Shown: positions 24,045 through 37,103, counted from the stretch's first letter. The stretch is DNA of 64,000 nucleotides from Pyrenopolyporus hunteri (GCA_902806595.1 CADCXC010000046.1:1054001-1118000); one strand, 5' to 3'. Notes: a model not told the origin generated them from the sequence alone. Numbers and translations: made by a program.

Positions 24045-26753
24045 TTTGGAGTCCGGGTGGGTGATCAAACGGTTGCAAAAGAAAACAGTATATCAAAACA
24101 GAAGCTGTTGATCAAATTTCGGTGGTTATTGTCGCGGTGGCTTCGCTTCGTATCCGCATCTAAGTAATCGTTGTAGGAGTAAAGTTCGTTAGTGTAGCCA
24201 TTGTGAGACATTGGTACAATACAGCGCCCGGCGTTTGACTCAAAACTGCCACAAGGTCCGTTCCCGGCGCCACGCGGCTGTGCCCGTCCCTCTAAAACAT
24301 GGGAAAGAGTAAAATCGATAATACATCTTATCACAAAATTTCTCCACCATGTCTTGTTCTGAAGTTTTTGGGTAACGGTAACCTCTTCGAACAGCGAAGA
24401 AAAATAAAAATATAACTCTTAGACTCTATCTACCAACCCTTAACCCCTAATGCCTGAGTGCCTTGATTCAAAATATACCAACATCGTACCATCGGAGTAT
24501 CAATGAAGCGCAATGTACCCGATGATCCGGATCTGCACAACGCAGCATCAGAATAGCGCCGAGCGATTTCTGCAAGTTCTCCTCCCTACCCTCTACTCCA
24601 CGTTGTGCATGCATAGGTAGGCTGTGGCTTTATAATATTTTACTCAGGATAAGAAAAAGAACAAGAATCTTGGACGATGTCTTAAGCCCATTACCATAAC
24701 CGGAAATCAGGTGAATTGCGTATGGTTCGAAATAACCGATTAACTCCGTCACCGTTGTCGCTCCCTTTCGTCATGACGTACAGGTATTTATGGGCACCAG
24801 GCTACCTACCTTCGGTTGGCGACGTCACCGGCCCCGAGCGTGCGATCAAACTACAAAGTATACGCTGCATTGAAACCCTACCGATGTATGACCGTTCCTG
24901 GAATTGCCGGTGAGGCCCGCATGCGGAATCCGTGCCTAAGAGCGATTGGCCTACGATCCGCACAACAATTAGATAAATCCCGACTGTGCTATTCATTCAT
25001 TCAATAGAACTCCCGATCACACTAACACAGCGGCTAAGCTGACTTGTCATGTACGTGTATCCCTTCAGGCGGTACGTAAACAGAGAAGCTGATAGAGCGG
25101 CTTTTTAAACCCCCACCGATTGATAGAATCGCAGAGATTCACACCGAAAGGCTCCATCGCCAACCCTAGTCAGCTCGACGGTAGGTTGGTATTAGATTAA
25201 CCCGACCATGTATATGGGAGGTTAGGTCAAGTAGAGGTAGGAAGTAGTAGGTCGTACCTTAGGGGTCATTGGAGGTGGCTAACCGCCAAGGTGCGTCGGA
25301 GTATCGATCTAGTCCGAAAGAATAGGAAGATCCAAGACTCGAGAAAGAATCAAGGCGTCTTTATTTTCCAGATCCAAACCTTACTAGGAGAGATTCTTCA
25401 AAGAAATCATCATCGTGAGCATCATCGACTCGACATCGTTTCGTGGGGATGGAATAAGCAAGAAGAAGATGATTGGTGGGCGAGTGGAGTTCGAGCGGAT
25501 AGGTATTAATAAGACCCAAGAGGACCCGCATTGGTCCCCATTCACATGTTGCGCAGAAACCCCCACCTTATCCATAGCTTTGGACCCGCTTATATGCAGG
25601 CTACCTCCCTGTCCCGCCCCTCTGGTCATCCAAGATCAGTAAGCCCTACGTCAATCGTCAAGTAAAGTTGCCAACCTACCCTAACCTAAACCCCTCCATA
25701 GGTTCTGTGTACTAGGGAACTCGGAGGTGCTATGCGTTTCTTTTTCTTTCATCTTTTTTTTCCCGTAACAACACAGCACCCAACGTTGACATAACATGGA
25801 ATCTACCAATCCACACACTACCCGTGTATAAGATCCGGAACCTTGGGTGGCGCCATCGTTCTCTCGGCCTCAATACTATTATACCCTTATACACAACAAT
25901 ATTCTACATAGTGCCAAGGAAAGGATCTGATATCTCGCTTATCCCAAAGTTTAGTTCCCCCTCCTCGCCTCTCCCCTCTCACCCCCCTCCCATGCCTAAT
26001 GTAGCCAGTTGATCGGGGCTGTCAGTCCAATTATGAAACCGTCTGTGGCTGGATGCCAAGAGTCCTAGCGGGTTGATTCTTCGTAGCTAGTGGACACCGC
26101 TTCGAGGGATTATAGAAGTGTAACTGCTTTGTACTACGTCGTTTTCAATATCGTCAACCCCTAAGGCCTGGAATCGTAGGGACACCGCTAAACCATTGGT
26201 TGATATTATTCTTTTTCTTTTTCTTTCCTACTTATCGAGAGCCCACTTATGCTCTCTATACCTACGCAGTACCTACACATATCACCATATATCGCCATTG
26301 GATGATTACGGGATGACATCCGTCTTATCGATATCTTGCTTAGCCCTTACCCAACCCAGGGTAAGGTTCTTTCTTAATAAGTAGCTACCTGCCCATACCT
26401 GCTCATACCTGACCATATCTTTCCATGTCCACCTCATATTAGGTTTGGTTGGTAGTTTGTTCCCTTAAAAACCGCTCGTGAAAACTATACCTACCTACCT
26501 AGGTACCTAGCGCAGGTATCTTCCCCCCAAAAGGTACCTCAAGCTGCCTGTCCAGGTACCCCACCATCATCCGTCGTCCCTCGCAAACAATTCAAGAATC
26601 TCCCAAACTTTCTAAACTTAATAATTTTTTTTCTCTCGCCTCTTTTATATACATCCTCCCATATTCCCTATAATCCATACCACCTCTCATACCGACCTGT
26701 CTAGTACTTAACTAGGGATCTCATACTCACACTCACATTCGCAATTCATCATC
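24045..26753. other. Long gene-free interval (2.7 kb)
   Basis: This is a divergent intergenic region between the phosphatase (minus) and 6-phosphogluconolactonase (plus) genes. The short frames inside have no recognisable domain. Just upstream of the plus-strand gene (26500-26753) are a CCTACCTAGGTACCTAG tract and a CT-rich promoter or leader typical of highly expressed fungal genes. Confidence 0.45.
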
Positions 26754-27539
26754 ATGCCGGGAAAACAACCGAATTTATTCGCTTTTAGCGACGTTGATAC
26801 CCTCGCTCCAGCGCTGCGATCCTACGTCATCACATGCCAAAACGCCGGCATCACACGCCACGGCGTCTTTAAGGTCGCCGTCTCAGGCGGCTCTCTACCT
26901 AACACCCTCGCCAAGGCTCTCCTCTCAACACCGAAATCTCAAGATGATTCCATTAAATTCGACAAGTGGGAGATATTCTTCGCTGACGAGAGAGCGGTGC
27001 CTCTAGATCACGAAGATAGTAACTACGCATTATTGAAGAAAGAGCTGCTGGACAAGATCCCTCCCGAGTTTGGCCAGCCTACCGTACACCCTATCGACAC
27101 ACAATACCTCAACGACACGCAGGAGCTGGCCGACCAGTACGAGAAGGCCCTGGTAAATTCCTTCGCCAAAGGCGACTCCGTCAAGTTGCCCATATTCGAC
27201 CTGATCCTCCTCGGCTCCGGTCCGGATGGCCATACCTGCAGTCTATTCCCGGGACACCCGCTCCTCCGCGAGACCGATGCCTGGGTAGCACCTATTGAGG
27301 ACTCGCCCAAGCCGCCACCTCGACGAATTACGTTGACCCTCCCGGTTATTACACACGCAGTCAAGATCGCCTTCGTTGCCACGGGCGCCGCAAAGAGGGA
27401 TATACTGAAGGAAATATTTGAGCACGGAAACGGACTCCCTTGCGCTCTCGTCAACGAAGCAACCGGCGAGCGATGCAGTTGGTTTACCGACCACGCCGCC
27501 GTGGAAGGCGTTCAGTTTCCCCGGCGTGGATTCCTCTAG
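26754..27539 (+). CDS. SOL3: 6-phosphogluconolactonase (SOL/DevB family)
   Basis: A single exon encodes 261 residues. The enzyme hydrolyses 6-phosphogluconolactone to 6-phosphogluconate, the second step of the oxidative pentose phosphate pathway, in the cytosol. Landmarks are FKVAVSGGSLPNTLAKALL (sugar-phosphate loop), KWEIFFADERAVPLDHEDSN (catalytic region), FDLILLGSGPDGHTCSLFPG and RRITLTLPVI, and the C-terminal FTDHAAVEGV. The length is normal and all blocks are intact. The ATG at 26754 lies after a long CT-rich leader. I cannot tell which yeast SOL paralogue it corresponds to, so the symbol marks only the family. Confidence 0.95.
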   Translation: MPGKQPNLFAFSDVDTLAPALRSYVITCQNAGITRHGVFKVAVSGGSLPNTLAKALLSTPKSQDDSIKFDKWEIFFADERAVPLDHEDSNYALLKKELLDKIPPEFGQPTVHPIDTQYLNDTQELADQYEKALVNSFAKGDSVKLPIFDLILLGSGPDGHTCSLFPGHPLLRETDAWVAPIEDSPKPPPRRITLTLPVITHAVKIAFVATGAAKRDILKEIFEHGNGLPCALVNEATGERCSWFTDHAAVEGVQFPRRGFL

Positions 27540-29145
27540 AAAAAACATGACGTTGCGCTGGGGGAGAGGTGGAAAAGCTAGTAATTCTGTTCAAGTGTGT
27601 TGAGGCAAGACGCGGAAAATAAAGGGGGAGAAAAGATGGGGAAATAAGCTCTGCGAGCGATCAAGGAATATCGTCTTATTCGGTTCATGGCGTTACGAAT
27701 CCACTAGACGGATGTTGAGTGGTACTTTACGAGCATGAGACGTATTCATTCTAATGCATTATCACGCGATACCTAACATGGGGGAGTGATGGGGCATATC
27801 TCAGACAGGAATCTGATACCAGACACCGAGTAGTTAGAGAAGTGGTATACCCTCATCTATCTATGGCCGCTATCATGGTCGAGAAATTATGGCATTTTAT
27901 ACTTTATGACTTACCTATCGCCCACCCACTCCTATCACTCGTGCTAGGTATTGCCTCTTCGTCTAAACTTGTGCGATCATACTCCGCGCTAGTTTCTCCA
28001 ATGTAGGGTGATAAATGGTTATTTTGGCTCCCGTATTTCCTGAGGCAGCCGGTTTAGTGAATAAGGCCCGTACAGGATTTTTAACCCTCTTATGAAATTA
28101 GCCTTCTGCTGGAGTTTGAGACACCTAGCAAGTAGCTACGGTTTTCGTGCAGATACAGGTATCAGAATCTGGAACAGTCTATCCAAAGACTATTGCGTGT
28201 CTAACACAGAGCATCCAGGCCGGGACGCCGCCAAGGGGAAGACCGTGAAGTCCCTAAGGAGCGACCGAATACCGAAGCGTAGAGACAAAGGTTGGCAAGC
28301 ACCAACTGAGGGAATAGATTACACGTACATAGGGTCATAACAAAGCCATCTCCCTGTTACATCGAAGACATTGTACTACCTTGCATCCGGATCGTGGAAT
28401 CCAGGTACGGATTTACTGGGCGTTAACTATCCCAACTCATAGAGGACGGCGTCGCCAGTATAATATTCTAGTTCTAGTATTGAGGCTCAACCTAGGGTAG
28501 ACTTATTTAGGTACCTAGGTAGGTAGGTACCAGATATCTTGTAATAAGAAGATAGTTGAAAATGAGTTCGAATAGATATTAATAAAATCTAGCAAAAATG
28601 CAGAGGTACTTAGCATAATGATGGAATATACTCTCACTATACCACCGGGCTTCTGCCTGTAGTAGCGGAGCTGCTATTTAAAACTATATACTGAATACTT
28701 GTGATACCTGATATTTCGTAAGACGTTTTATCTGAGTGACGAGACGCAGAAAATTTAGCTATATACTCCAAGTCATTTTGATCTTTTCCAAAATATAGCT
28801 CTATATGAACACCGCTTATTTTGTTTATACTCGTCTTCTTTTAGACAACCTGTTTTGATAGTAGGGCTTTTTCATCAGTCTGCTTACCGGCCCTTTAATC
28901 GGCTGATTGGAAGCATAATCATACCACCAACACGAGCCCGGATAGACACTATCTTGTTGTCCGTAGTCGTGGTTCGATCCTAGATTTTCCTGACTCGTGT
29001 ACCTTGGTGAGTCGATTTAGTTTCATCTCGTCTCTTACACCCCCTATCTTCAACCACACCCTCCCCTTCTGTCTCTCCTTTCTCCTTCCTCTTTCCCAAC
29101 CGATACACCCCAAGCGAACTGCCGCAGTTCCCGCACCTGAGTAAC
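27540..29145. other. Gene-free interval between convergent genes
   Basis: This 1.6 kb holds the 3' flanks of the plus-strand lactonase and the minus-strand transporter genes. A TAGGTACCTAGGTAGGTAGG tract lies near 28508-28530. A GGTTCGATCC sequence at 28971-28980 resembles a tRNA T-loop, but the rest of a cloverleaf is missing. Confidence 0.45.
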
Positions 29146-31121
29146 CTACCTCCCCTCCAACTTCTTCTCCCTAATAAACACCGCCGAGACCAGGGCAACG
29201 GCAGTCAACAGCACCACAGGCAGAAAAGCCCACTGGACGGCAACAGCGTAGCAAGCGCGCACGAGCTGCGCGAGATCGGGCTCGAGGCCGCGGATGTAGT
29301 CGAGGCTCTGGCGCACGCCCTCCTCAATTTCGCGGGCGCGGCCGTCGTCGCCGCCCAGCGACGCGGCGAGCCGCACGCGCAGCGCCTGCTGCAGCACCGC
29401 CGTGGAGACGCTGATCCCGAGCGTGCTGCCCAGCGACCGGAACAGGTACGAGCACGCGATGGCGACGGCGGAGTCGGCTTGCGAGGCGTTGGCGATGATG
29501 GCTATGAGGGTGCTAGTGATGACTATGTCGGATAGTAATTAGTTGCCCAGCCTCTTTCTTTTCTCATCGTCTCATTTCGCTATGGAGAATGGCATTCATC
29601 GGTGGGTTTTGGTTAAAGGGATACAGAAAGGGGAGACGAAGAAACGAAATAGGACGTTGGCCTAAGGAGAGGAAAAACTTACAAGCCCCTGAACCAAGAG
29701 AAAGCATCGACAACCCTATAATAACGCCTACGACCGACGTCTCCACTAAGCCGGTAAAAGCCACCATGGGCACTAAGCTGACGAGCATCACGACGAAACC
29801 GGACACCGTGAGCCAGTAGTACTTGCCCGTACGACGCATGATGAGGCCGCCGCCCAGGGAGCCCGCGAGCCCGAAGAACGTGCTGGGCAGGAACATGAGG
29901 CCGGCTGCGGTGGCGGAGAGGCCAATAGCGGCCTGGAAGAACAGCGCGATGAAGAACGCCAGACCCATCTGCGCGGCGACGCCGAACAAATTGGTGCCGT
30001 ACGCCGCTAGCAACGGGGGGTCGAGGATGACATGGCCAGGTGCAAAGGGCACAGAGGCGACCTTGATCTCAATGAACAAGAACAGCGCGAAGAGCAGCGG
30101 CGTCAGTGCAAGGGGGATAATAGTAATCTTGCGGTCCCAACCCTCATTACTGCCATTATCCAAACCAAAAAGCAGCGTAAACACAGCGGCGACGAGCGCA
30201 AACGCGCCCAGAAAGTCGATGCGCTTGATCTTATGCGTCCAATGGGCGTGGTCCGTCCGCGGCAAGTCAAGCACCAGTAGCACAGCGAGCAAGGCAACGA
30301 TAGCCAGCGGGAACTGGACCGCAAACGCCCAGCGCCAGCCGATGCTATCAGCGACCAGACCGCCTATAGGAGCACCAGACGCCATGCCGGAGGCGAACAC
30401 GATGTTGATGTAGCCCTGGAAGAGGCCGCGGTCGCGGAGGGAGACGAGGTCGGTGACGAGGATGCTAACGACGGCGTTCATGCCGCCGCCGCCGACGCCG
30501 GCCACGGCGCGCGACGCGCACAGCTGCGCGATGTCCGCCGAGAGCGCGCACCCCAGACAGCCCAGGCCGAATACCGCGTACGCGAATAGTAGGCACTCCT
30601 TGCGTCCGAAGATGTCGGACAGCCGGCCGTACAGCGGCTGGAAGGCCGTCAGGGTCAGGAAGTACGAGGTGGAGATCCAGCTCGTGGAGTTCAGCGCGTT
30701 TAGGTCGCTGCCCATTTTGCCGTAGGAGGCGAGGATCAATGTCTGGTCCATGGCTACGAGGAAGATCTAGGACGGTTAATTCTACGGCCTTAATTGCGTG
30801 GGAGTGTGTATCTACGGGTACGCCGGGGAGGACGCCGCTGTCGTGGAAGATAATACTTACGCCGATGGCCAGCGCTGGTAACAGCGCCTTCATATTTACT
30901 TTCAACTTGGGCGCGTCCTCGTCCGACGCATCACCTTCGGCGTCGTTAGCATAGCCATTTTCCACATCCGCCGCGACGGTGTCTGTCGAGCTCGAAAATG
31001 TGCCGTTGGATCGAGTATCGGCCGCGTTGCTGGCGTCGGACGCGTTCGGACCAAGCAGAGGCGCCGTCTCGGCCGTCGGCCCCCCTTCGGCAAGGACGGG
31101 GATTGGGGATTCGGAAGACAT
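29146..31121 (-). CDS. Major facilitator superfamily transporter, DHA2 (14-TM) family
   Basis: Three exons, 31121..30861, 30766..29683 and 29522..29146, encode about 573 residues; junctions are GT-AG and in phase. The first 75 residues are acidic, Ser/Ala-rich cytosolic sequence with a dileucine-like APLLGP, then VNMKALLPALAIG begins TM1. After intron 1 comes IFLVAMDQTLILASYG, then STSWISTSYFLTLTAFQPLY and the MFS motif A GRLSDIFGRKE. GVGGGGMNAVVSILVTDLVS and APIGGLVADSIGWRWAF (motif C-like) follow. The last exon has SYLFRSLGSTLGISVSTAVL. The pattern resembles the fungal Fnx1/Vba vacuolar basic amino acid transporters and Azr1-type drug exporters, and sequence alone does not separate these. 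No secondary-metabolite genes adjoin it. Confidence 0.9.
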
Positions 31122-33942
31122 TGATTATCTAAGACTAAAAAAAATTCATCTATAGACGCTTATATATGAAACGCGGTTGATTTTTCACGATGTAAGAATG
31201 TCAGGTATGACAATCCATCCACCTTTATTGCTTATACATGGCAAAGTCTGAATTTCCTGGTGGAGGTGAAAGCAAAGTCCGGTTCGGCATCTCTGCATAT
31301 GGTAGCTATCACGTAATTGGCGGATTGCATTAGCTACTGATGATCCATGAGCGGTATTGCATACTGGCAACCTAGTGGTCCTAAATCCGTAGGATAATAA
31401 TAATGCCCGCTTGCAATCATGAATTGGGATGATGTTGCTCTTCGGAATCCTTATCTGCAGTCAATAGATAACGAGGCGAACGGCTGGGTAATCGGGGGGG
31501 TGAACCGCGTGTTTGAATGCAGCCAAGCTATTGATGATCGCCTGCTTGTGTCTTACATAGGGCGTATGGTATAGGGGAATCAATCCGACCAAGTTTGTTT
31601 AAGCACCATTTTCTTTTCTGCCCGTTCATCTCTGGGGGAACGGGTTCGTTCGTGTTTGCGGTACGTTGACTGCAATCACGATAATAATATTCCGACACTG
31701 GACGCAGTGTTCTTTAGAAACGTGATAATAAGAGCCAACCAATGCACGTAGCCGCAACTCGTTCGTCTGGGTTCAATTTGTACAGATTGAAAATCCGGGT
31801 GTGTGGAATTCGTGCTGCACCACCTCGGATGGATAGAACGCCATACAGCACGCTACCTGGTTATAAGACACAGGGTCCCAGAAAGAAGCCAGGGGTCTCA
31901 GTCTCACCAGGGACGTCTCATAAGTTTCACTGCTTAGGTCCGTGAGTTGAGGTCCCTTCACGTCCCGGCGCCTATAGACACGATGCCGCGATGGCTACCT
32001 ACTTACCTGGTATTGTATTATACAGTACATAAGGTATCAATATTATAAGGCCGCTTTTATTAGCGAGACTCAAAATAACGCCTGCGTTCGAGTCGGCTCG
32101 TCGACCTCTTGAATCTATTGCTGCTGTGACAAACCATGTGCATACATATGCACGTAGGACATGCCCATCACACCGGCTCAGTGGTTCAGTGGATCCGGTA
32201 AGTTGATTCAAATCCCCGAAACGGCTTCGCATAGACTGTACAATACGTCCATACGTTGTCCCCGTCTTGCAGTCTGTGTCCTCGATAACTATAGGAATTG
32301 ACATCATAGAAAGCGGGTCTTCATGGGGCTTCGAGGTCTTCAGCGACGAATCGTCGTATGAGAGGTGGATATCTCAGACTCTGAAGCTCTAACGTCTGAA
32401 GTTCACCCCGATCATAATCTGTGCGGCACGATGAGATCTAGAACGCTGTGTACCTACTTATACCTACCTAGGCATCAACTCGGGTCCCGGATGCGCAAGA
32501 TCCTGAATGTAGGACCCAAGTACCAATCTCCGGTTCTCCCGAAGACTTCAGAGGAGTCGTCTGCACGTGAAGCTACCCTAAGCCTGAACAGTGCTGAAGC
32601 CTGAGAGAAATGCTACACCCTAATTCTTGCCGTGCTTATTACTGATCCTGGACATGGGACGGGATCAACCCATGCTCGAATCAACGAACCACCGGCCCCC
32701 TATGCTCAGCCTAGTGAGTTCCACTTCGGACGAATTGCCGTCGCGTTTGCATTTGCAGCGATAACGTATACGGCTGATTGCACCCTACCTATCTTGCAGA
32801 TGCTCGGTCCTACAGGGAACCGTCCTGTGGAAAATTCCGTGGCTGAGGCGATTTTCGCATACTTATTACCTTTTGGAACGCGTGTGTCTTGTTAGTCTCA
32901 TTCCGGTCCATTGGCGAGATGGTCAAATTAGACATGTGTACCTACATAGTATATTCGAGATCTCTAGGCACCACTGCCGCTGCCCGCGTGTAAGATAATC
33001 CTTGTCGTTTAACTCCTATTTCCTTTTCGAGTTTTCCACATACTCTTTATTGCAAGTTCCCGTCCGAGTTCTTTTTATAGTAGTTTCCATCTGATGGATT
33101 CGAAGACCGATAATACTCTCATGCCAACTGCCCGCCCTGTAGTAGCATCAGTCAAAACATCAGTTAATAGTTAAAGAGACGATTCGGGTTCAAAAAAAAA
33201 AAAGAAAAAAAGAAAAAGACGCGATACGTATCCACACTTGGCCTTGTCAATTAAAGTCGATCACCCTTCTCTTTGGGATTTTCCGTGGCTGAAACGCTCG
33301 TTCAAGGGTCTATTACCACGAGGGGCTAGAGCGGACTGCGGATTCGCTGTTCGGCCCTGTTCCTGAAGGGAGGCGAAAGGATTTGCATATTGCAGTGCCT
33401 ACCATACGTAACAGATCGAGCAGGCCTCCCACAAAAAAGGACCCCCAGACTGGTAGGGCTAGCTCCGACTCGCTAACGACCCGTCTCTAAACTTGCTTTC
33501 TTTCCGTGGCCAATTCCGCAGCACTCTCGCGGAAATATCAGAAAACAAGCTAGCACCCCCAATGGATGTAGGCCTGCAAAGAGTCTTTACCCTCTGACTC
33601 GCCAATATTCTTCTCGTGTGGATCCTTCGATAGCGGTACCTGCATCAAGTGTGTTGTCATTCCGCGAGGCCGTACGTACATACCATACATAGAAGAGGAT
33701 CTAGTCAAGGGTAGTAGCAGAAGCTTGGTGAACCCACCACCCATTTGACAGCATATCAGTTATTACATCTGCGACCCTGATTGCGGCCCCCCGTCTCTTT
33801 TCCCTCGACCTTATCAGACGAAACGATCACGCAGAGTGTGCCTAACATCGTTCGTCGCTCTGGTATGACAGCGTCCGCTGTTTCGCCCTACTCGCGTCTT
33901 CTCCCTTTCACCCCCCCCTAATTCAGCCGATAATACGTAGTA
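31122..33942. other. Long gene-free interval (2.8 kb)
   Basis: This divergent intergenic region lies between the MFS transporter (minus) and the proline-rich protein gene (plus). Visible are a TACCTACCTAGGCAT tract near 32461-32475 and an A-rich tract with G interruptions near 33192-33219. The short frames have no recognisable domain. The last 150 bases are CT-rich, as in a promoter or leader. Confidence 0.45.
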
Positions 33943-35997
33943 ATGGAACTTCTTCGGGCCCCTAAGTCGGGTCGTTCGCGTTTCTCAAAAGCGCTGCCTG
34001 CCCCTCCACCCGAGTTGGAGGATGACAGGTTACAGACGGCTTCTCGAGACTCTCCAGCTTCGCTGCACACGCTATTTCCGCCCAGGAAGGATAGCTTTAG
34101 TGCTAAGAGCATAGCCGGCCCCAGCGTCAAATCAAGCCTGAACTCGCCTCTTCCCGCGCTACCCTCTGCGAATACCATGGGGGTCTCTCAGTTGCAAACA
34201 CAGGCGAGGACGATCCCGAGGAAGCCAGTAGGGCTACCATCCAATCCGGCGCCGGCGCCGGCGCCAGTGCCGCCACCGGTTCCGGTAGACGATGCTCAGG
34301 TGAAGAAGATGAGGCGTGTTTCATCTATATCGAGTCTCCTATCAGCGTATTCAAATACATCTTCGGATTCTGTTCAGAGGTCGTCGCAAGGAAGTATATT
34401 CACAAAGGACAGCGAACCATCTAATTCACCGGAGCGAGAAGGAATGAATGATGCTCAGCAGTCTTTGACAAAGACTTTATCGGGGCTTCCAAGCAATCCT
34501 TACAAATCGGAGTTGCCGTCGATAACGGATGAGGTGATAGCAGTTGACCTGCCTCCGCCACCACCACTAAAGGACATAACTCGTCCTGGCACACCGACCC
34601 GTACCCGACCCGCAGACTTGTCGTCACCGCCCCGCCCCGACGTGTTTGATGGAAGCCCATCGGCATCGCCGCCGAGCATCGGGGGGGAGTCGCCTCAGAG
34701 GCGAGAGATCTGGCGACGACGGGCGTCATCCAAATCAGACCGCAGCCTACTCGTCCCAGAGCTTAAGCTAGCTGGTTCTCATGGGTCTACCGCAGCCACT
34801 GCGCAGCCGGTCAACCCTGAACTTCCGCCCCCACCATCCTTGCAAAACAACAATACCACATCTCCATTACCCCCAAGAAACGCCTCTCTTCCTGGAAGAA
34901 ACGTTCGGCCAATTAAGCAGGCGGAGCCTCAACCCGAGTCCGAGATGCGCAAATTTTCGTCCAAGCTCCGGGAGCTAGCCGGTCGAGGCGAGGCGACCAA
35001 AGACTCCGAAGAAGCAAAAGATAAGCCGATCGAAAAGAGACAAGAGTCGGAGCCTAAGGTGCAGCCGCAGACGGAGGCCAACGCGATCCCTGTGCGTCCT
35101 ACAGCGGATCAACATCCCGCAGAGGAATCTACGGATATACCTAAGATTTCAATCGAGACTGTATTGCACGCGCCTATCAGCTCTGTACAGCCATCGGAAC
35201 CTCCCCCAAAGGAGTCCGCAGAAAAGCCAATTTCGCGCCGCCCAGTCGGAACTCTTGCGTCTCAGAACCAACCGGAAGTCCACAAGAAGGGGAGCTCATC
35301 CGATCTAAGAATGCAGGGTCTAGGACTACCCCGATATCCACGGGCATCTCAAAGCAACCCTTCCTTGCGCTCTCCTCCGGGTCTTCCTAACGCTCAAGAG
35401 GCTATGAGACCTAGAGCTGCACCGCAACCGGGTCCATCCACCACCATGCCTCTCACTTTACCGGCGGACTCGAAGGAGCCCCTCCGGAAGCCCGAGCTCT
35501 TCAACATCGTGACAGCTTTGAACGAACCCAACCTCTCGCTAGAATCCGCAAACGCGCGCAAACCGACACGTAAGATCTCGAGAGATGTCGATGCGACTGC
35601 GCTCAGCGACATCGGCGAATCCGTGGAGCATATGACTCCGGAGCAGACGGCCCAGATAAACGAGGCTCTTTCTCGCTTCCCTAGGAACGTTAACTACGGC
35701 AATCCTTCGACGGATTCCGTGTGGCGAGCCCCGCCTGTCTCTTCGCGACACTACAACTGTTACGTACGCCATGTTAAATGGGTCCCGGTTAAGAACTTGA
35801 ACTACGCATTGGCGTGTCAAACGTGCGGCATTGAAGATACAAGCCCGCGTAAAACCTGCTCGTGGTGTAATCTGCGTATCTGCTTCAAGTGCCAGGAACG
35901 ACTTATGGGCCCATATAAGGCAGACCTTAAGGTATTGATGGAGAACATGGAGGCCGACAAGCGCCGCGAGAAGGGAAAGCAGCCCGAGAGCACCTAG
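33943..35997 (+). CDS. Proline-rich disordered protein with six-Cys C-terminal motif, unknown function
   Basis: A single exon encodes 684 residues. About 600 residues are low-complexity, rich in Pro, Ser and charged residues, with polyproline stretches (PAPAPAPVPPPVP, LPPPPPLKD, LPPPPSL) that could bind SH3 or WW domains. A short conserved-looking helix is TPEQTAQINEALSRFP. The C-terminus (about 605-675) is ordered and contains SSRHYNCYVRHVKWVPVKNL, then Cys pairs spaced CX2C-X10-CX2C-X4-CX2C, ending in CFKCQERLMGPYKADL. Six cysteines in three pairs suggest zinc binding. I recognise no named domain. The ATG at 33943 opens the frame after a pyrimidine-rich leader. Confidence 0.82.
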   Translation: MELLRAPKSGRSRFSKALPAPPPELEDDRLQTASRDSPASLHTLFPPRKDSFSAKSIAGPSVKSSLNSPLPALPSANTMGVSQLQTQARTIPRKPVGLPSNPAPAPAPVPPPVPVDDAQVKKMRRVSSISSLLSAYSNTSSDSVQRSSQGSIFTKDSEPSNSPEREGMNDAQQSLTKTLSGLPSNPYKSELPSITDEVIAVDLPPPPPLKDITRPGTPTRTRPADLSSPPRPDVFDGSPSASPPSIGGESPQRREIWRRRASSKSDRSLLVPELKLAGSHGSTAATAQPVNPELPPPPSLQNNNTTSPLPPRNASLPGRNVRPIKQAEPQPESEMRKFSSKLRELAGRGEATKDSEEAKDKPIEKRQESEPKVQPQTEANAIPVRPTADQHPAEESTDIPKISIETVLHAPISSVQPSEPPPKESAEKPISRRPVGTLASQNQPEVHKKGSSSDLRMQGLGLPRYPRASQSNPSLRSPPGLPNAQEAMRPRAAPQPGPSTTMPLTLPADSKEPLRKPELFNIVTALNEPNLSLESANARKPTRKISRDVDATALSDIGESVEHMTPEQTAQINEALSRFPRNVNYGNPSTDSVWRAPPVSSRHYNCYVRHVKWVPVKNLNYALACQTCGIEDTSPRKTCSWCNLRICFKCQERLMGPYKADLKVLMENMEADKRREKGKQPEST

Positions 35998-37103
35998 CTT
36001 TCCCTAGTTATTATGGCTGGTGAAGATGTTTCATAAGCCGGCATTCCATGCATTTAGCAACGAACTGCTTCTCATCTTTTGATTCTCAAAGCTGCCCGGT
36101 TAGGGTCGTGCTATTTTTTTATTATTCTCTTCTTTGTTTTTCTTCGATATCCAAGGCGTTTTCGAATAGGAGGTGTCTGAGAAGACATTGATAACCAACG
36201 AATGGATCATTTCATTTGCGCGAGGAAATGGAAAATACAGGAAGACAAATGGCGAGGAATTTTGCATCTGGAAATAGGCGTTTGATGGTATGATGATACC
36301 ACTATTGTACGAGTATATACACGTACGCCAATGACGAGGAAAGGGATATGGAAAAGGGAGGGGGGAAATGGAAGGGTGAAAGTTGTGTGATGGAATCCGG
36401 TGTGATGGAATTCGCCGGCTTGAAGCTGAACGATGATACCTCTTGCAATAAATAAATATGAGTGGAACTGTGCTTTCCTCGCTTCTTTCCAGCTTCTTTC
36501 CAGTGCCTTGCTCCATTTACACCTTAATGATATGATCTGCTTCCTATTTACCTCTCTGGGACCCGCAGGTCCTTCCGTTCCAGCTGCTTTTAAGTTTGAA
36601 CGTAAACCTTGATACCTGCCTACCAGGTAGGTAGGTAGGTACCTAGGTAGTAACTAGCTCTCACCCACATCCCTACCCATACGGCGAAGGAAGGCAATAT
36701 GAATAATCGTTACCAAACCAACCCACCTGATACCTTGTGATGTAAGTTGCCTGGGTACATGTAAGTAGGTAGTGGCCTAGGTTTACACGCAAGGCTTCAT
36801 GAGAGGCAAGAGCAGGATCAGCTGTGGAGGTACCACGTCGCAACTGGAACCCTTTCAGCCCTTTCAGCTCTTCTCTTACAGTGGGGTCTTTGCTGCTACG
36901 GGGGGAAATAGTTAGCGGGTAGTGGGGTGAGCTGGGCTACCTATCTCCCACTATGCCACCGTTACCTTTTACCTTTGTTAGTTTGTGTGCACGGGTCAAT
37001 AGAGATACCTAGGTAAATGAAAAATAAAGAAAAGACCCCTGATTCTAACTAAGACTTCCTAAACAATCCCATAAAAGAAAACTTTAACTTAGGGACAAAC
37101 GCC
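35998..37103. other. Intergenic region, no gene seen
   Basis: These 1.1 kb hold the 3' flank of the proline-rich protein gene and the promoter of the next plus-strand gene. A CAGGTAGGTAGGTAGGTACC tract lies near 36623-36650. No coding exon or RNA gene is recognised. Confidence 0.45.

Noticed and set aside
28940..28990. T-loop-like GGTTCGATCC, possible tRNA
   Set aside because: The stem does not pair properly and no matching D-arm, anticodon arm or acceptor stem could be laid out around it.
30465..30860. Continuation of transporter exon 1 frame past 30861 into Arg/Pro-rich sequence
   Set aside because: It is read-through of an intron into the wrong frame of exon 2. The GTAAGT donor and the IFLVAMDQT continuation define the real gene.
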